Source: Clostridium sp. NkU-1
Lineage (GTDB): Bacteria > Bacillota_A > Clostridia > Lachnospirales > Lachnospiraceae
Reading direction: 5' to 3'
NCBI GenBank assembly: GCA_001312405.1
Contig: BBDR01000004.1
Location: forward strand, 310,001 to 374,000
DNA length: 64,000 bases
In this document: positions 31,224 through 41,650 of the stretch, piece after piece
Numbering within the stretch: position 1 is the first letter of the stretch
Layout: each line of letters starts with the position of its first letter
The notes under the pieces: model-generated
What the model was told of the DNA's origin: nothing
Database searches by the model: none
Seen by the model: only the letters and a program-made list of their open reading frames with translations
Program-made: the position numbers and the translations under genes

Positions 31224-31233
31224 GAGGTGTGCC

Positions 31234-31752
31234 ATGAATTATGCGACCATAAAACCTACGGATGTAGCCAATGGCCCGGGAGTCAGGGTATCTTTGTTTG
31301 TCAGCGGATGCACCCACCGCTGCAGGGAGTGCTTTAATTTCGAGGCCTGGGATTTTCATTACGGCCAGGAATATGGGCCGGAAACCCAATCAAAGATATT
31401 GGAATATTTAGACCATGCCTACATTGCCGGCTTAAGTCTTCTGGGCGGAGAGCCCATGGATCCGAAAAATCAGAGGGGCATCCTGTCTTTGGTGGAGAAG
31501 GTAAAGGAACGTTTTCCGGAAAAGACAATCTGGTGCTACACCGGTTACGATTTTGAAAAGGATATCCTGGCTGACATGGCTGGAAAGCTTTCAGAGACAA
31601 GGCGGATTTTAGACTGTCTGGATGTTCTGGTAGACGGTAAGTTTGAAGTGGAAAAAAAGGATTTAAAGCTGCGTTTTAGAGGGTCAGCCAATCAGAGAAT
31701 CATTAAAGTACAGGAATCCCTTGCTTTGGGTGAGGTTGTGCTTTGGGAATAG
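31234..31752 (+). CDS. nrdG: Anaerobic RNR activating protein
   Basis: Radical-SAM activase that installs the glycyl radical on NrdD. CTHRCRECF near residue 26 supplies the three Cys of the 4Fe-4S cluster; GLSLLGGEPMDPKN near 68 is the SAM-binding GGE region. 172 residues, full length, 10 bp after nrdD behind AGGAGGTG. Confidence 0.94.
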   Translation: MNYATIKPTDVANGPGVRVSLFVSGCTHRCRECFNFEAWDFHYGQEYGPETQSKILEYLDHAYIAGLSLLGGEPMDPKNQRGILSLVEKVKERFPEKTIWCYTGYDFEKDILADMAGKLSETRRILDCLDVLVDGKFEVEKKDLKLRFRGSANQRIIKVQESLALGEVVLWE

Positions 31753-31753
31753 A

Positions 31754-31809
31754 AAAACAGGGTATTTTGCTGCATGCCGCAAGGGCGGAAGCAAAATACC
31801 CTGTTTTTT
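31754..31809 (+). terminator. nrdDG terminator
   Basis: AAAACAGGGTATTTTGC pairs with GCAAAATACCCTGTTTT, followed by T residues; 17-bp stem. Confidence 0.9.
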
Positions 31810-31941
31810 GATTCAAGGGAAATTGCGTCCTATGAATCAAGCCCAATGCTTCTTACCGTTTAAAACCGGCCGCTTACCCATAAACCCTGTGAATACGGAT
31901 TTAAATGTGATATGATGAATTTGCAGACAGGAGGAAACAGT

Positions 31942-32399
31942 ATGAAAGTCAATATTAAAACAATCATCCGTGAGTCGGAAGAATCTGCGGATCTGTACAT
32001 TCATGAGCGGGATGATACAGTGGACCGTCTTGTGGAATATCTGGAACAGGATTTATTCCGGTCGGTAATGCTCATGTGTCAGAAGGGAGAAAAGATCTGC
32101 CGGGTTCCAAGTCTTGAAATTTATTTAATTGAAACGGTAAATGAAAAGCAGGTGGTTCATACAGAACAGGAAACTTATGAGCTGAATAAGAGGCTTTATG
32201 AGCTGGAACGGCTTCTTCCGTCTAATTTTATCCGGATATCCAAGTCTGTGATCATGAACATAGATAAGGTAAGGAACTATACCCCCATGCTGAATGGCTT
32301 ATGAAGGTTTCCCTGTTAAATTCCCAGGTAACTTATATTTCCAGGAAATATTTAAAAGAGGTAAAAGACAGGATTTTGGAGGTGAGGCATTATGAATAA
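31942..32399 (+). CDS. LytTR DNA-binding regulator
   Basis: About 152 residues, mostly one LytTR domain: VPSLEIYLIETVNEKQVVHT, LPSNFIRISKSVIMNIDKV and, after a repaired shift, SQVTYISRKYLKEVK. No receiver domain, so this is the standalone type that works with a membrane partner. One base is lost near 32301; restored, the CDS ends at 32399 and overlaps the next gene by 8 bp. ATG 31942 follows AGGAGGAAACAG. It probably binds direct repeats at its own promoter. Confidence 0.85.
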
Positions 32400-33027
32400 A
32401 AATGAGGGGAAACGAGAAGCTTTTTGGGAAATTCTGATTTCCGGGGCCGATCTGGGAACGATCTTGTTTGCCGGTGCATTAGTGGGACTTTGGCTCTGTT
32501 CCGGAAAACAAGGGCTGGAGATCGTCATGGACCGCCTGGGCCTTATATTTCTTATCTATCTTGCAGCAGGCTGCCTGCTGCAGCTCTTTAAACGGCTTCC
32601 GGAAATGGATTTAAGCTGGCTTAGGGGAATGGCTTTTGTATACTGGTATGAAATTTTGATGATCCTCTTATTGGTCCTTGCTCAATTTCTTCCGGATTAT
32701 TTAAGATACATGATTTTATCGGATGCTGCTGTTCTTTTTGGAAGGTGGGCGCTTAATTACCTTTACGCAAAGCTCACTGCCAACCAGTTGAATATGACAA
32801 AGGGAGGGCGTACCCTGGTCATTGACTTAAATGAAAAGCCCCGCACAAAAGAAGAGTTTTTCTCTCACCTGGAAGATTACTGCATCAGGAACCGTATGTG
32901 TCTGGAGTATATAAAACGGGATATTCCGGCTGAGGTGAAGATTGACGGAGTTCTTCATGAAGTGGATCTGAAAAGCTATTATACTTATGGGGGAGCGGTA
33001 TACACCATGGATATCACAAAGCTTTAA
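32392..33027 (+). CDS. Membrane partner of the LytTR regulator
   Basis: 211 residues: four hydrophobic segments between about 18 and 120 (TILFAGALVGLWLC, LIFLIYLAAGCLLQLF, EILMILLLVLAQFL, YMILSDAAVLFG), then a soluble tail of about 85 residues (NEKPRTKEEFFSHLEDYC). Overlapping gene order with a lone LytTR protein matches LytTR regulatory systems in which the membrane protein restrains the regulator. It is longer than the usual DUF3021 partner and its tail is unfamiliar. Intact. Confidence 0.7.
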   Translation: MNKNEGKREAFWEILISGADLGTILFAGALVGLWLCSGKQGLEIVMDRLGLIFLIYLAAGCLLQLFKRLPEMDLSWLRGMAFVYWYEILMILLLVLAQFLPDYLRYMILSDAAVLFGRWALNYLYAKLTANQLNMTKGGRTLVIDLNEKPRTKEEFFSHLEDYCIRNRMCLEYIKRDIPAEVKIDGVLHEVDLKSYYTYGGAVYTMDITKL

Positions 33028-33202
33028 CAGACAGTTTAATGGGGCGCTCTTAGGATGTGCAGTTCCTGGCAGAATCCGCGGCAGCAGATGCCTGCGCTCC
33101 AGAGGATTCTTCTATGCATCGATATCTATGGAAAAAGAACTTGAAATATGACTCAGATCGGTTATCCTGAAAGTAATAGGAATGGATAAGGAGAAGACTC
33201 AT

Positions 33203-33907
33203 ATGAATGATCGAATGGAAAAGGCTGAATCCGTTTTAGAACTGCTTCCCGGATTTCAGTATCTCTATAAAGGGGAAGTGAATACAGACACTGTAAAGTA
33301 TCTGATAAAGAAGGGCTGGGCATTGGAGGCGGAAGACTGCGGAACGGTCCGTCTGGCCTCTCTGGCCGGAATGGATAAGAACGACATTTATTTCCCGGCT
33401 CCTAATAAAGAGCCGGAGGCCATAAAAGCGGCCATTGGAACATGCAGGTTCGTTGTCTCCAGTTTAAAAGAAATGGAGCTTATCAATGAAGCGGCAGCCG
33501 GATATCTGGCTCCGGGACATCTGGAAGTGGTAGGAATTGCCGTGATTCCAGAAGCATATGACAATGGAAAACTGCCGGGGTTCCCGGTAGAGGAATTATC
33601 CCAATTATCCGCAGAAGCCAGAAAATTGCGATTCCTATCCATACGTGGCTGCTTCATCCAGGGAAATACAAAAGGACTGTCCGGAGAAAGTCTTGGACGA
33701 TATTTGAGGGACTGCTATGAAACCGCCAAACTGGTTACCACAACCATACCCTGCGGCATGTCCTATATAAATGCAGGCAATTCCATGGAACCTGCTGTTC
33801 AAACCATGAAATCAGGCCAGGAAGCGTTGGAAAAGCTTCAGACCGCTGCTAAGATCATGGTCAACCAGAATCAGACCGCTTTTTATGCGAAACTGCTGCT
33901 TCAATAG
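33203..33907 (+). CDS. Hypothetical protein, weakly PLP-barrel-like
   Basis: About 234 residues, soluble, no signal. The order of segments (GWALEAEDCGTVRLASLAG, DIYFPAPNKEPEAIKAAIG, FVVSSLKEMELINEAA, then RFLSIRGCFIQ) recalls the N-terminal barrel of fold-type III PLP enzymes such as LysA and alanine racemase. However, I see no Lys-containing cofactor motif at the start, so it may be a non-catalytic relative. Start 33203 is chosen because AAGGAG lies 9 nt upstream. Monocistronic between two terminator regions. Confidence 0.5.
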   Translation: MNDRMEKAESVLELLPGFQYLYKGEVNTDTVKYLIKKGWALEAEDCGTVRLASLAGMDKNDIYFPAPNKEPEAIKAAIGTCRFVVSSLKEMELINEAAAGYLAPGHLEVVGIAVIPEAYDNGKLPGFPVEELSQLSAEARKLRFLSIRGCFIQGNTKGLSGESLGRYLRDCYETAKLVTTTIPCGMSYINAGNSMEPAVQTMKSGQEALEKLQTAAKIMVNQNQTAFYAKLLLQ

Positions 33908-33925
33908 TAAAAAACGCAATAATAG

Positions 33926-33980
33926 AAAAACCTCCCCGCTGCGAGAATCTGTATCCGACTCTCATAGCGGGGAGGTTTTT
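33926..33980. terminator. Bidirectional terminator
   Basis: AAAAACCTCCCCGCT / AGCGGGGAGGTTTTT, 15-bp perfect stem between two convergent genes. Confidence 0.9.
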
Positions 33981-33991
33981 CAAAGATCCAA

Positions 33992-36555
33992 TTATTTCTT
34001 TCTGTAATACGTGCCCTTTAACGGCAGGCTCTGTCTGAATACTCCATCCAGCCTGTAGTAAGCGTGAGCACAGGCGGGAGAGGTGGGGATCATGCACAAT
34101 TCCCCGCATCCTTTGGCACCAAAGGAATAAGGCAGTTTATCCTCTTCCGTTGGCTGGCAGAGAATAACTTCCAGTTCAGGTGCCTCGTCTGCTCTCATAA
34201 ATCCTATGGTTCCGAATTTACTGACAGGATAACCGTTTTCACATTTAAACTCTTCTGTAACACCGTAACCGATTCCCATGATCATACCGCCTTCAATCTG
34301 GCCTTCTACCGATTGAATGTTTACTGGAGTTCCCACATCAAAGGCAGATACTGCCTTGGTGATTTTTCCTTCTTCATTTAAAATAATTACCTGAGTTCCA
34401 TAGGAATAAGATACGTGGCTCACAGGATTATCCTTGATGGCTCCCAGAGGATCTGTTTGTGCAGAATATTCTCCGAAGAATTCCTGTCCTTCCAGGTCAG
34501 CCAGGCTGTTTCCGCTGTTTAAGGCGCATTTCAGCTTTTCGCCGGCTCTGCGGGCTGCTTCCCCTGTGACAACCGTCTGGCGGGAAGCAGTGGAGGTTCC
34601 GGAGTTAGGTGTCCGTATGGTATCTGCCGCTTCAAAGATAAAAAGGGCAGGATCAAGTCCGGATGCATGACAGATTTCGGTTAAAGCCATTTGGCCGATT
34701 CCCTGGCCCATACAGGAGGCAGAGGTACGGATGTGAACCTTTCCCTGCTCAATGGAAAGAAGGACACGGCCTACATCCATTTTACCCATTCCGGTTCCGG
34801 CATTTTTAAAGCCGCAGGCAATTCCGGCATATGGATTGGAATAATAAATATCCTTTACAGCATCAAGACAGGCTTCCATATTGGTATTGGGGTCAGCAGT
34901 CTGTCCGTTTGGAAGGATATCACCTGGCTTGATGGCATTCCGTCTTCGGATTTCCCAGGGATCCAGACCGGCCATTTCTGCCAGCAGGTTGATATTCATT
35001 TCCGTTGCAAAGCAGCTCTGGGTTACGCCAAAACCGCGGAAAGCGCCGGAAACTACGTTGTTGGTATAAACTGACATACCAAAGATATCAATGTTCTGAT
35101 AGTTATAAGGGCCGGCTGCGTGGGTGCAGGCGCGGTGGAGCACTGGGCCTCCTAAAGAAGCATAGGCTCCCGTATCGGCAATGATTACACCCTTCATGCA
35201 GTCAGGCGTCCGTTTTCGTCACAGGCTGTGGTGAATTCCATTTCCATGGGATGGCGCTTTACATGGTAATTTAAGGATTCCTGACGGCTGTATTTGATCT
35301 TAATAGGTTTTTTGGTATACCAGGCCATTAAGGCAGCATACTGCTGTACCGACATATCCTCCTTGCCGCCGAAGCCGCCGCCTACTAAAGGTGCATGGCA
35401 ATGAACCTTTTCTTTTGGAAGGCCCAGCATCTGGGCACATTCTCTCTGGACGTCATAAATAGACTGGCTGGTAGTATAAATCAGAAGGCCGTCTTCCCCT
35501 TCAGGAAGTGCCACGCAGCACTCCGGCTCCATGAAACCGTGCTCCTGCCAGGAGGTTTTGTATTTTCTTGTTACCACATATTTTGAATTCTTAATGGCTT
35601 CATCTGCATTACCCCGTATAAGGTTTGCACGGCTCATGATGTTGCCGTCTTCATGAATGAGAGGAGCATCTCCCTTTAAAGCCTCATAAGGCTGGTGATG
35701 GCAGGAAGCTCGGTATAATCAACGTCAATGAGAGCCAGGATTTCTTCCAGGGCTTCTGCACGGGTCGACGCAATGACTGCCAGGGCATTTCCAACGTAGC
35801 GGGTGATATCTCCTTCACCCATGAGAACATCCCAGTCCTGCTTAATGTGGCCGATCTTATTACATGGCACATCCTTTTTCGTCAGGATTTCCACACAGTC
35901 CGGGTGCTCCAGCGCTTTTGACACATCGATCCGGTTGATCATGGCTCTTGGATACTTGGAATACAGGCACTTGGAATACAGCATGCCAGGCAGATACATA
36001 TCATCGGCAAAGATTCCGGTTCCATTTACTTTTTCTGCAGCATCAATGCGCTTAAAGTGCTCGTTCATGTGAAGGGCAGCAGGCGGAAGGGGGATCTCCA
36101 GTTTTTCTCTGAAAAAGTCGGCAGCAAGAAGAATGGCATCTTCAATCTTTTTATAACCGGTACAGCGGCATAAATTGCCCTTGATTGCCTTTTTAACTCC
36201 AGCTCTTGTAGGAGTGAGATTGGTATCAAGAAGGCTTTTGGCGGAAATGACCATTCCTGGAATACAGAAACCGCATTGAACCGCACCGGCCTCTGCAAAG
36301 CAGTGTTCATAAATCTTCATTTCTTCCGGGTCAATTCCTTCTACGGTAAGAATGTTTTTTCCCTCCAATGTGCTGATTTTAGGGACACAGGCCTTGACCT
36401 TTTTTTCCGTCAATAAGAACCGTACAGGTTCCGCAGGCGCCTTCGCTGCAGCCATCCTTTGTAGCGGTCAGATGAAGGTCATCACGTAAAAAGCGAAGCA
36501 GCTTTTTGTCGTGGGGCGTTTCGTAGTTCCGCCCATTGATGTGTAATATGTACAT
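33992..36555 (-). CDS. Xanthine dehydrogenase family protein, FeS and molybdopterin domains fused
   Basis: About 854 residues. N-terminal 2Fe-2S ferredoxin (DGCSEGACGTC near residues 37-47) and the second 2Fe-2S domain (QCGFCIPGM, GNLCRCTGY), then the molybdopterin-binding part (VGGGFGGKEDMS, GAFRGFGVTQS, GAKGCGELC). The fused layout matches the single-chain molybdenum hydroxylases often called selenium-dependent xanthine dehydrogenase. An extra A (T7 on plus, near 36405) and losses near 35690 and 35195 break it. Last gene of the operon; start 36555 behind AAAGGAG. Substrate (purine or other heterocycle) not determinable. Confidence 0.87.
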
Positions 36556-36572
36556 GTGTAAACTCCTTTCGG

Positions 36573-37391
36573 CTAAATGCCTTTTTCTTCTAAGAAATCC
36601 TTAAGCAGGTTCATACAGACTGCTTTTCGGTATTCTGCAGATACACGGCCTCTGGTCAATACAAGGCGCTCCCCGTAAGCAGACAGCAGTTCTTCTTTTA
36701 AAGCGCTGGCTTCTTTCAGGGTTTTTCCGGAAAGTCTGGCTTCTAAATCCTGAAAACGGAGAACCGTATCGGATACTGCGCCGAATGCGGCAGCCATTTG
36801 CTTGATCCGTCCATTCTCTAAAGTCATAAGTCCTGCAAATGAAACGCGGGAGATGGCAAGAGCGTTTCGCCCGCCGACTTTTTTTATAATAATAATGATC
36901 CAGGCCACGTTTGGGGAGGAGTATCTCCACGATCAGCTCCTCTGGCTTTAAATCCAGCTTTTTTTCTTCCCTGATAAAAGTCTTCAACGTTTACGGTCCG
37001 CTGTCCGCAGACGGAGGCAAGACGTATTTTTGCACTGCAGACAAATAGAATCAGCACGGAGTCTGCTTTGGCAGATCCGTTTCCGATGTTACCGCCAAAG
37101 GTTCCTGTATTCCGGATCGCGGGGGCAGCAATTTTTGCTACAGCTTCTTTCATAAGCGGGGGGATAAGGTCAGATTCCAGTGCCTCTGTAAATGTGACAC
37201 AGGAACCGATGGAAATATAGTCCTCATCTTCGGATGTGCCTTAATTCATCCAATCCGTTTAAGAAAAGATAGGAGACTTCTTTTCTGTTTTCTACCATAA
37301 GGTCTGTGCCGCCTGCATAGGGAACGGCATCTGTAGTTTTCTTTATTTCCAGTGCTTCCTGTAAGGAAGCCGGTCTGTAACCATTTACCAT
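36573..37391 (-). CDS. Molybdenum hydroxylase FAD-binding subunit
   Basis: CO-dehydrogenase-type FAD protein passing electrons from FeS centres to the acceptor. VPYAGGTDLMVENR near residue 25 and IRNTGTFGGNIGNGSAKAD near 100 are the FAD-phosphate motifs. Three indels break it: near 37235, and two A7-for-A6 runs near 36960 and 36884. Joined, it is about 270 residues, the family length. It overlaps the 2Fe-2S gene by 7 bp. It is the only FAD subunit for the two molybdopterin proteins. Confidence 0.87.
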
Positions 37392-37858
37392 AATCCATTT
37401 CCCTCCTTTGCAGCCATATGAATTGCATTTACGATGGCATTGTATCCGGTGCAGCGGCACAGGTTTCCGGACAGGCCTTCCCGTATCTGGCTGTCCGTGG
37501 GATGAGGAATCTTACTTAAAAGGGCCTCAGCCGCCATGACCATTCCTGGAATACAGAAGCCGCACTGTACCGCCGATGTACCGGCAAAGGCTTTATTTAA
37601 TACGGCGAACCGTTCGGTTTCCCGTAATCCTTCCAAAGTGACAATACTGGCACCTTCCACAGCTCCCATAGCGACACAGCAGGAGTTGACCAGTATTCCG
37701 TTCATCAGGACGGAACAGGCACCGCATTCTCCTTCCTTGCATCCGCATTTGACACTGGTCATACGGAAGTCATCTCTTAACACATCCAGAAGACGGTCAG
37801 CGGCACTGCCGTCATAGGCAGTTTCCTTTCCGTTTAACAGAAAATTAATTGCTTCCAT
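37385..37858 (-). CDS. Molybdenum hydroxylase 2Fe-2S subunit
   Basis: Intact 157-residue electron-transfer subunit. First cluster ligands in CGCKEGECGAC near residues 38-48 with a fourth Cys soon after; second cluster in QCGFCIPGM and GNLCRCTGYN. Start codon overlaps the large-subunit stop (TAATG), and its stop overlaps the FAD gene start. Confidence 0.93.
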   Translation of the reverse strand: MEAINFLLNGKETAYDGSAADRLLDVLRDDFRMTSVKCGCKEGECGACSVLMNGILVNSCCVAMGAVEGASIVTLEGLRETERFAVLNKAFAGTSAVQCGFCIPGMVMAAEALLSKIPHPTDSQIREGLSGNLCRCTGYNAIVNAIHMAAKEGNGLW

Positions 37859-39984
37859 TATAACCCCTCCTTCATAATTACTTTCATGGTATCCTCTGCG
37901 GTAAATGGGGCGTGATTCAGCTTGACTCCATGCCCCAGGGCCTGCTCCACAGCCTCAACATAAGCGGCAGGAACCCCTACCAGAGGCAGTTCTCCGGCCC
38001 CTTTGGCTCCGTACGGTCCGTCAGGATATTTTTCCACATGGAGCATACATGTCAGGTTTGTCACATCGGCGGAAGTGGGTATTAAATAATCAGAGAAGGA
38101 ATTGTTCCGAATTCTTCCTTTTTGATCGTAATCCATAAATTCGGTAGAAGCATAACCGATCCCCTGAAGGAATCCGCCTTCCATCTGTCCCATGACAATG
38201 TTATAGTCAATGGGAGTTCCTACATCAAAATTGCCGTAAGCCCCAAGGATCTTAGTCAGCCCTGTATAGGTATCCACCTCCACTTCCACAGCATTGACAC
38301 CCCAGGCATAGGTTGGATAAGCATCGCCCTGGAATTTATCCAGGTAGAAGGGAATGACAAAATCAGGTTCTTTAAACCGTTCCTCTACGATCTGATCTTC
38401 TCCGTCCTTCCACTGGGTGCGCAGCTTGATCGCGCAGCGGCGAAGCAGTTCCCCTACCACCATGAGGGAGCGGGAGGCAACGGTAGGGCCTGAGTCCGGT
38501 ACACGGGCAGTATCCGGATGATCGTAATAGACCTTATCAAGAGGAAGATTTAATTCCCTTGCAACAATTTTGGGAAAGGTTGTACGCAGTCCCTGGCCGA
38601 TCTCTCCATTGGAGCCAGAATTTCCACCGTGCCATCAGGATATTTGTGAAGCCTGCATACGGCCTTAATGATGTCCCGTTCTCCGGAACCGGTAAATCCT
38701 GCGCCATGAAAATGCATGGAAATGCCTATCCCTCTGCGGTACCGCCCTGACTGCGGCTTTGCATATTCCCGGTGTTTTCTGCGGAAATCACATGCCTGGT
38801 CGATCTCTTCGATCATGGAAGGAATGGGTACAGGAAAATGGTATTTTCCGGAGGTGGAAGTGGAGTCCCCCTGTTTAACCATGTGCTTTTCCTTAAATTC
38901 CAGGCTGTCGATTCCGAGATCCATTGCAATGTGGTCCATCATCATTTCAATTGCAAAAAATGTCTGGGGAGCTCCGAAGCCCCGATAAGCCCCTGTAGGA
39001 GTGGTATTGGTTTTTAAGGCCCTTCCTCTTACGTGGAGGTTCTCAATGTTATAGATTCCATTTGAGCAGATAATACCCCGCTGAAGCACCACGGCAGAAA
39101 GGGTGGTGTAAGCGCCGCTGTTGAATTTTACATCAATATCCATGGCGGTCACTTTGCCATCCTTTAAGGCGACCTTGTATCTGCAGAGGGAAGGGTGGCG
39201 CTTGGAGGTAAACTCCAAATCCTCCCGGCGGTCAAAGATGCAGCGGACGGGAGCACCGGCCTTTCTGGCAGCTACGGCTACCTGACAACCGAGGATTGAC
39301 GGAAATGCCTCTTTTCCGCCGAAACCTCCGCCGGTCACATCCTGTTTGATATGTACCTGATCCGGTCCGCAGCCAAGGGCCCGCATTATGGCTCCGTGCA
39401 CGTAATAGGCACATTGGAGAGAGCCGTGGATGAACATTTTTCCGTTTTCCTCAGGTTCCGCCATCATTCCCTGGGTTTCCAGATAGGTCTGGTCCTGATA
39501 ACCGGTGGTGAATTCTTCTTCATAGACCTTATCAGCTTCAGCAAAGGCCTTCTCCATATCTCCTTTGCCATATTCGTAGTCAAAGAAAACGGTATCCGCA
39601 TTGCCAAGATCCAGGACAGGTTCCAGTTCTTCATAGGAAACCTGGATCTCAGACAGAATGCGGTCCACCACCGCTTCTTCCGGCCCCACTACCATAGCGA
39701 TGGGTTCTCCGATGTATTCTACCGTTTCCCGGGCATAAACAGGCGTATCATCCATGACGATGTTCACATTGTTGTCACCAGGGACATCAGACTTATCGAC
39801 GTAAAAATAGCCATCGGGAAGCGGTGGCACATTTACATGGGAAAGCCTTGCGCGGGCAACCTTGGAACGAAGCATTTTTCCTACTAAAACCCCATCATTT
39901 TCATAGTCTCCTACATAAACAGAGCGGCCCGTCATCTTTGATTCATGATCTTTTTTTAATTACTGGCTGACTGATGTTTTCCAT
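37858..39984 (-). CDS. Molybdenum hydroxylase molybdopterin-binding subunit
   Basis: About 709 residues with the xanthine-dehydrogenase large-subunit pattern: MTGRSVYVGDYE at the start, VTGGGFGGKEAFPS near 245, GAYRGFGAPQTFFAIE near 340, and GPYGAKGAGELPLVG near the end, where the conserved Glu acts as base. An extra base in a T7 run (39951-39957, plus strand) and a lost base near 38622 break it; restored, the join reads NGEIGQGLRTTFPK. With the FeS and FAD subunits it forms an XdhABC-like heterotrimer. Confidence 0.9.
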
Positions 39985-40001
39985 TGTTTCATTACCTCCT
40001 T

Positions 40002-40625
40002 TTAAATTTTGGCCGGACAAAACCGGCTGATGCAGACTTCATAATCTTCCATGGTATCCAGATCCATCCATACGCCGTCATCATCCACGGGTACGTGGAT
40101 GATGGATTCCTCCTGCTGTTTCCATATCTGTCTCAGACCACCATCTCCTTCAAATTCCAGTATCATATCACGGAATCTGTAATCGATCAGGGGAGGGTGT
40201 TTCCGGTAGCCCCCAGAGTGGGAAAGAGGACAGAAGGCCGGTCGTCCGGCCGGGCTTTTAAGAGTTTGAGGAATGTATTTTTTTTAACAACCGGCATGTC
40301 ACCTGGAAGCAGAAAAAAAAGCTTTGCAATGCGGCATGGAGCGAAGACCACATTTTATGGAGACCAGCATATCGGTAGTTTCAAAGTGAGGATTGCGGGC
40401 ATAAATGATTTCTTTCCCATAACGAAGGCGAAGAACTGACTCAATATCATTTCCCCGGTAACCAAGAACGATTACGATCTGTTTCACTCCGGCTGCCAGC
40501 ATGCTGTCAATGGTGCTTTCAATCAGGGTCTTTCCCTTAAAGGGCATCAGCGGCTTAAAATCCCCCATGCGGCTGGATAACCCTGCGGCCAGTATAAGGC
40601 CGCAGGCAGAACTGGCTCCAAGCAT
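40002..40625 (-). CDS. MocA/YgfJ-type nucleotidyltransferase
   Basis: About 207 residues. LILAAGLSSRMGDFKPLMPF near residue 10 is the NTP-binding signature of MobA-like transferases; the group next to molybdenum hydroxylases (MocA, YgfJ) attaches CMP to molybdopterin. Indels near 40313-40320 (A8 for A7, plus strand) and near 40213 (lost G) split the frame; restored, it continues LLPGDMPVVKKNTF and ends CISRFCPAKI. First gene of the hydroxylase operon, with GGGGGTGA site. Confidence 0.85.
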
Positions 40626-40656
40626 AAAAAATCACCCCCTTTATAACAACACTATG

Positions 40657-40697
40657 TTTTATAATGTCATTATAAAAGGGGGGTATGAATGTTTCAA
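40657..40697 (-). promoter_or_regulatory. Hydroxylase operon promoter with 21-bp palindromic operator
   Basis: On the minus strand TTGAAA (40692-40697), 17 bp, TATAAT (40669-40674). A perfect palindrome, arms TTTTATAATG and CATTATAAAA around one T (40657-40677), contains the minus-10. A looser CCCCC/GGGGG repeat flanks it. Repressor site; the adjacent ModE-like fusion protein is the obvious candidate. Confidence 0.7.
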
Positions 40698-40720
40698 ATG
40701 CTTCCTGGGAAGCACTTGCT

Positions 40721-41650
40721 TTACCGGAATAATCCGCTGTCACGGAACATGGCGGAAAATTCCTTTTGCGTAAACTGAAATATGTTATCTTCCAGTTTCT
40801 GCCAGGTCCTTAAGAATTGGAGGCCCTGGGGGGTCAGAGTGGTGTTTCCGCCCCGTTTGCCTCCGTGCTTCCGCTCTGCAATGGGATATCCTGTTTCTGC
40901 CTCCAGTTTGTTTAACATATCCCAGGCCTTGCCGTAGGACAAGGCCATGCGGTCACAGGCCATGCGGACGGAATGGGTGTCAAGGATCAGATACAGAAGA
41001 AGCTTGATTCTTGTATTAAAGAAAACAGATTCCCTTTGGAGGTTTAGCTGAACCGTTGGATGGAGAAGTGCCCGGTTGTGTTCTGCCAGGTGGGCCTCTA
41101 ACTGCCGGCAGTCCCGCACGCTGATAAAGATGCCGGGGTCATTGACCGGAAGAAAGATGCGGCGGTCAGCATGGAAGAAATGGCCGCCTTTAAGCCTCCG
41201 ATTCCTGAGTAGGCAATGATCTCGGGAACAACTGCCTCAGAAAGAACAATGGGGTGCCCGCCTTTGCCATTGCAGGAAGGCGTTATAATATCCCCCTGGG
41301 CGGCCAGCAGGCTGTTTAAAGTAACAGGTGTGAACATGGGAACATTCACCGGTGTAAAAACCATCCGGTCACATTTTCCCAGTAAATATTTCAGGCCTAT
41401 TTTTACGGAGTCAATAAGCTCCGGCTGCTCACAGTTCTCGTTGCGGATAAAGATCACACCATAACTGGACAACTGGTATTTTACTTCATCCTCCTCGGCT
41501 CCGGTTACGACTACAATGGGAAAAATGCCTGCCTGCTGAAAGGATATAACAATGCGTTTTATTATGGGGATTGTCCCGATCTGCAGTAACGGTTCTGCAT
41601 CTTTTTTTGCTGGCGGCTGCAATGATACCGCCAATCCGGCTGATTTTCAT
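40721..41650 (-). CDS. Nucleotidyltransferase fused to ModE-type DNA-binding domain
   Basis: About 309 residues. The first ~185 form a MobA-like nucleotidyltransferase (PLLQIGTIPIIKRIVISFQ, IITPSCNGKGGHPIVLS), and the last ~125 a ModE/LysR-like winged helix (RIKLLLYLILDTHSVRMACD, ERKHGGKRGGNTTLTPQG). Indels: an extra A near 41603-41609 and a lost base near 41164; restored, the linker reads RIFLPVNDPGIFISVRDC. The N-terminal signature loop is changed (AAASKKDAEP), so catalysis is uncertain and it may serve as a cofactor sensor. Its stop lies 24 bp before the hydroxylase promoter. Confidence 0.8.

Noticed and set aside
33992..39984. Selenocysteine TGA codons in the hydroxylase genes
   Set aside because: Internal TGAs appear only in frames shifted by indels; selenium in this family sits in the cofactor, not as Sec.
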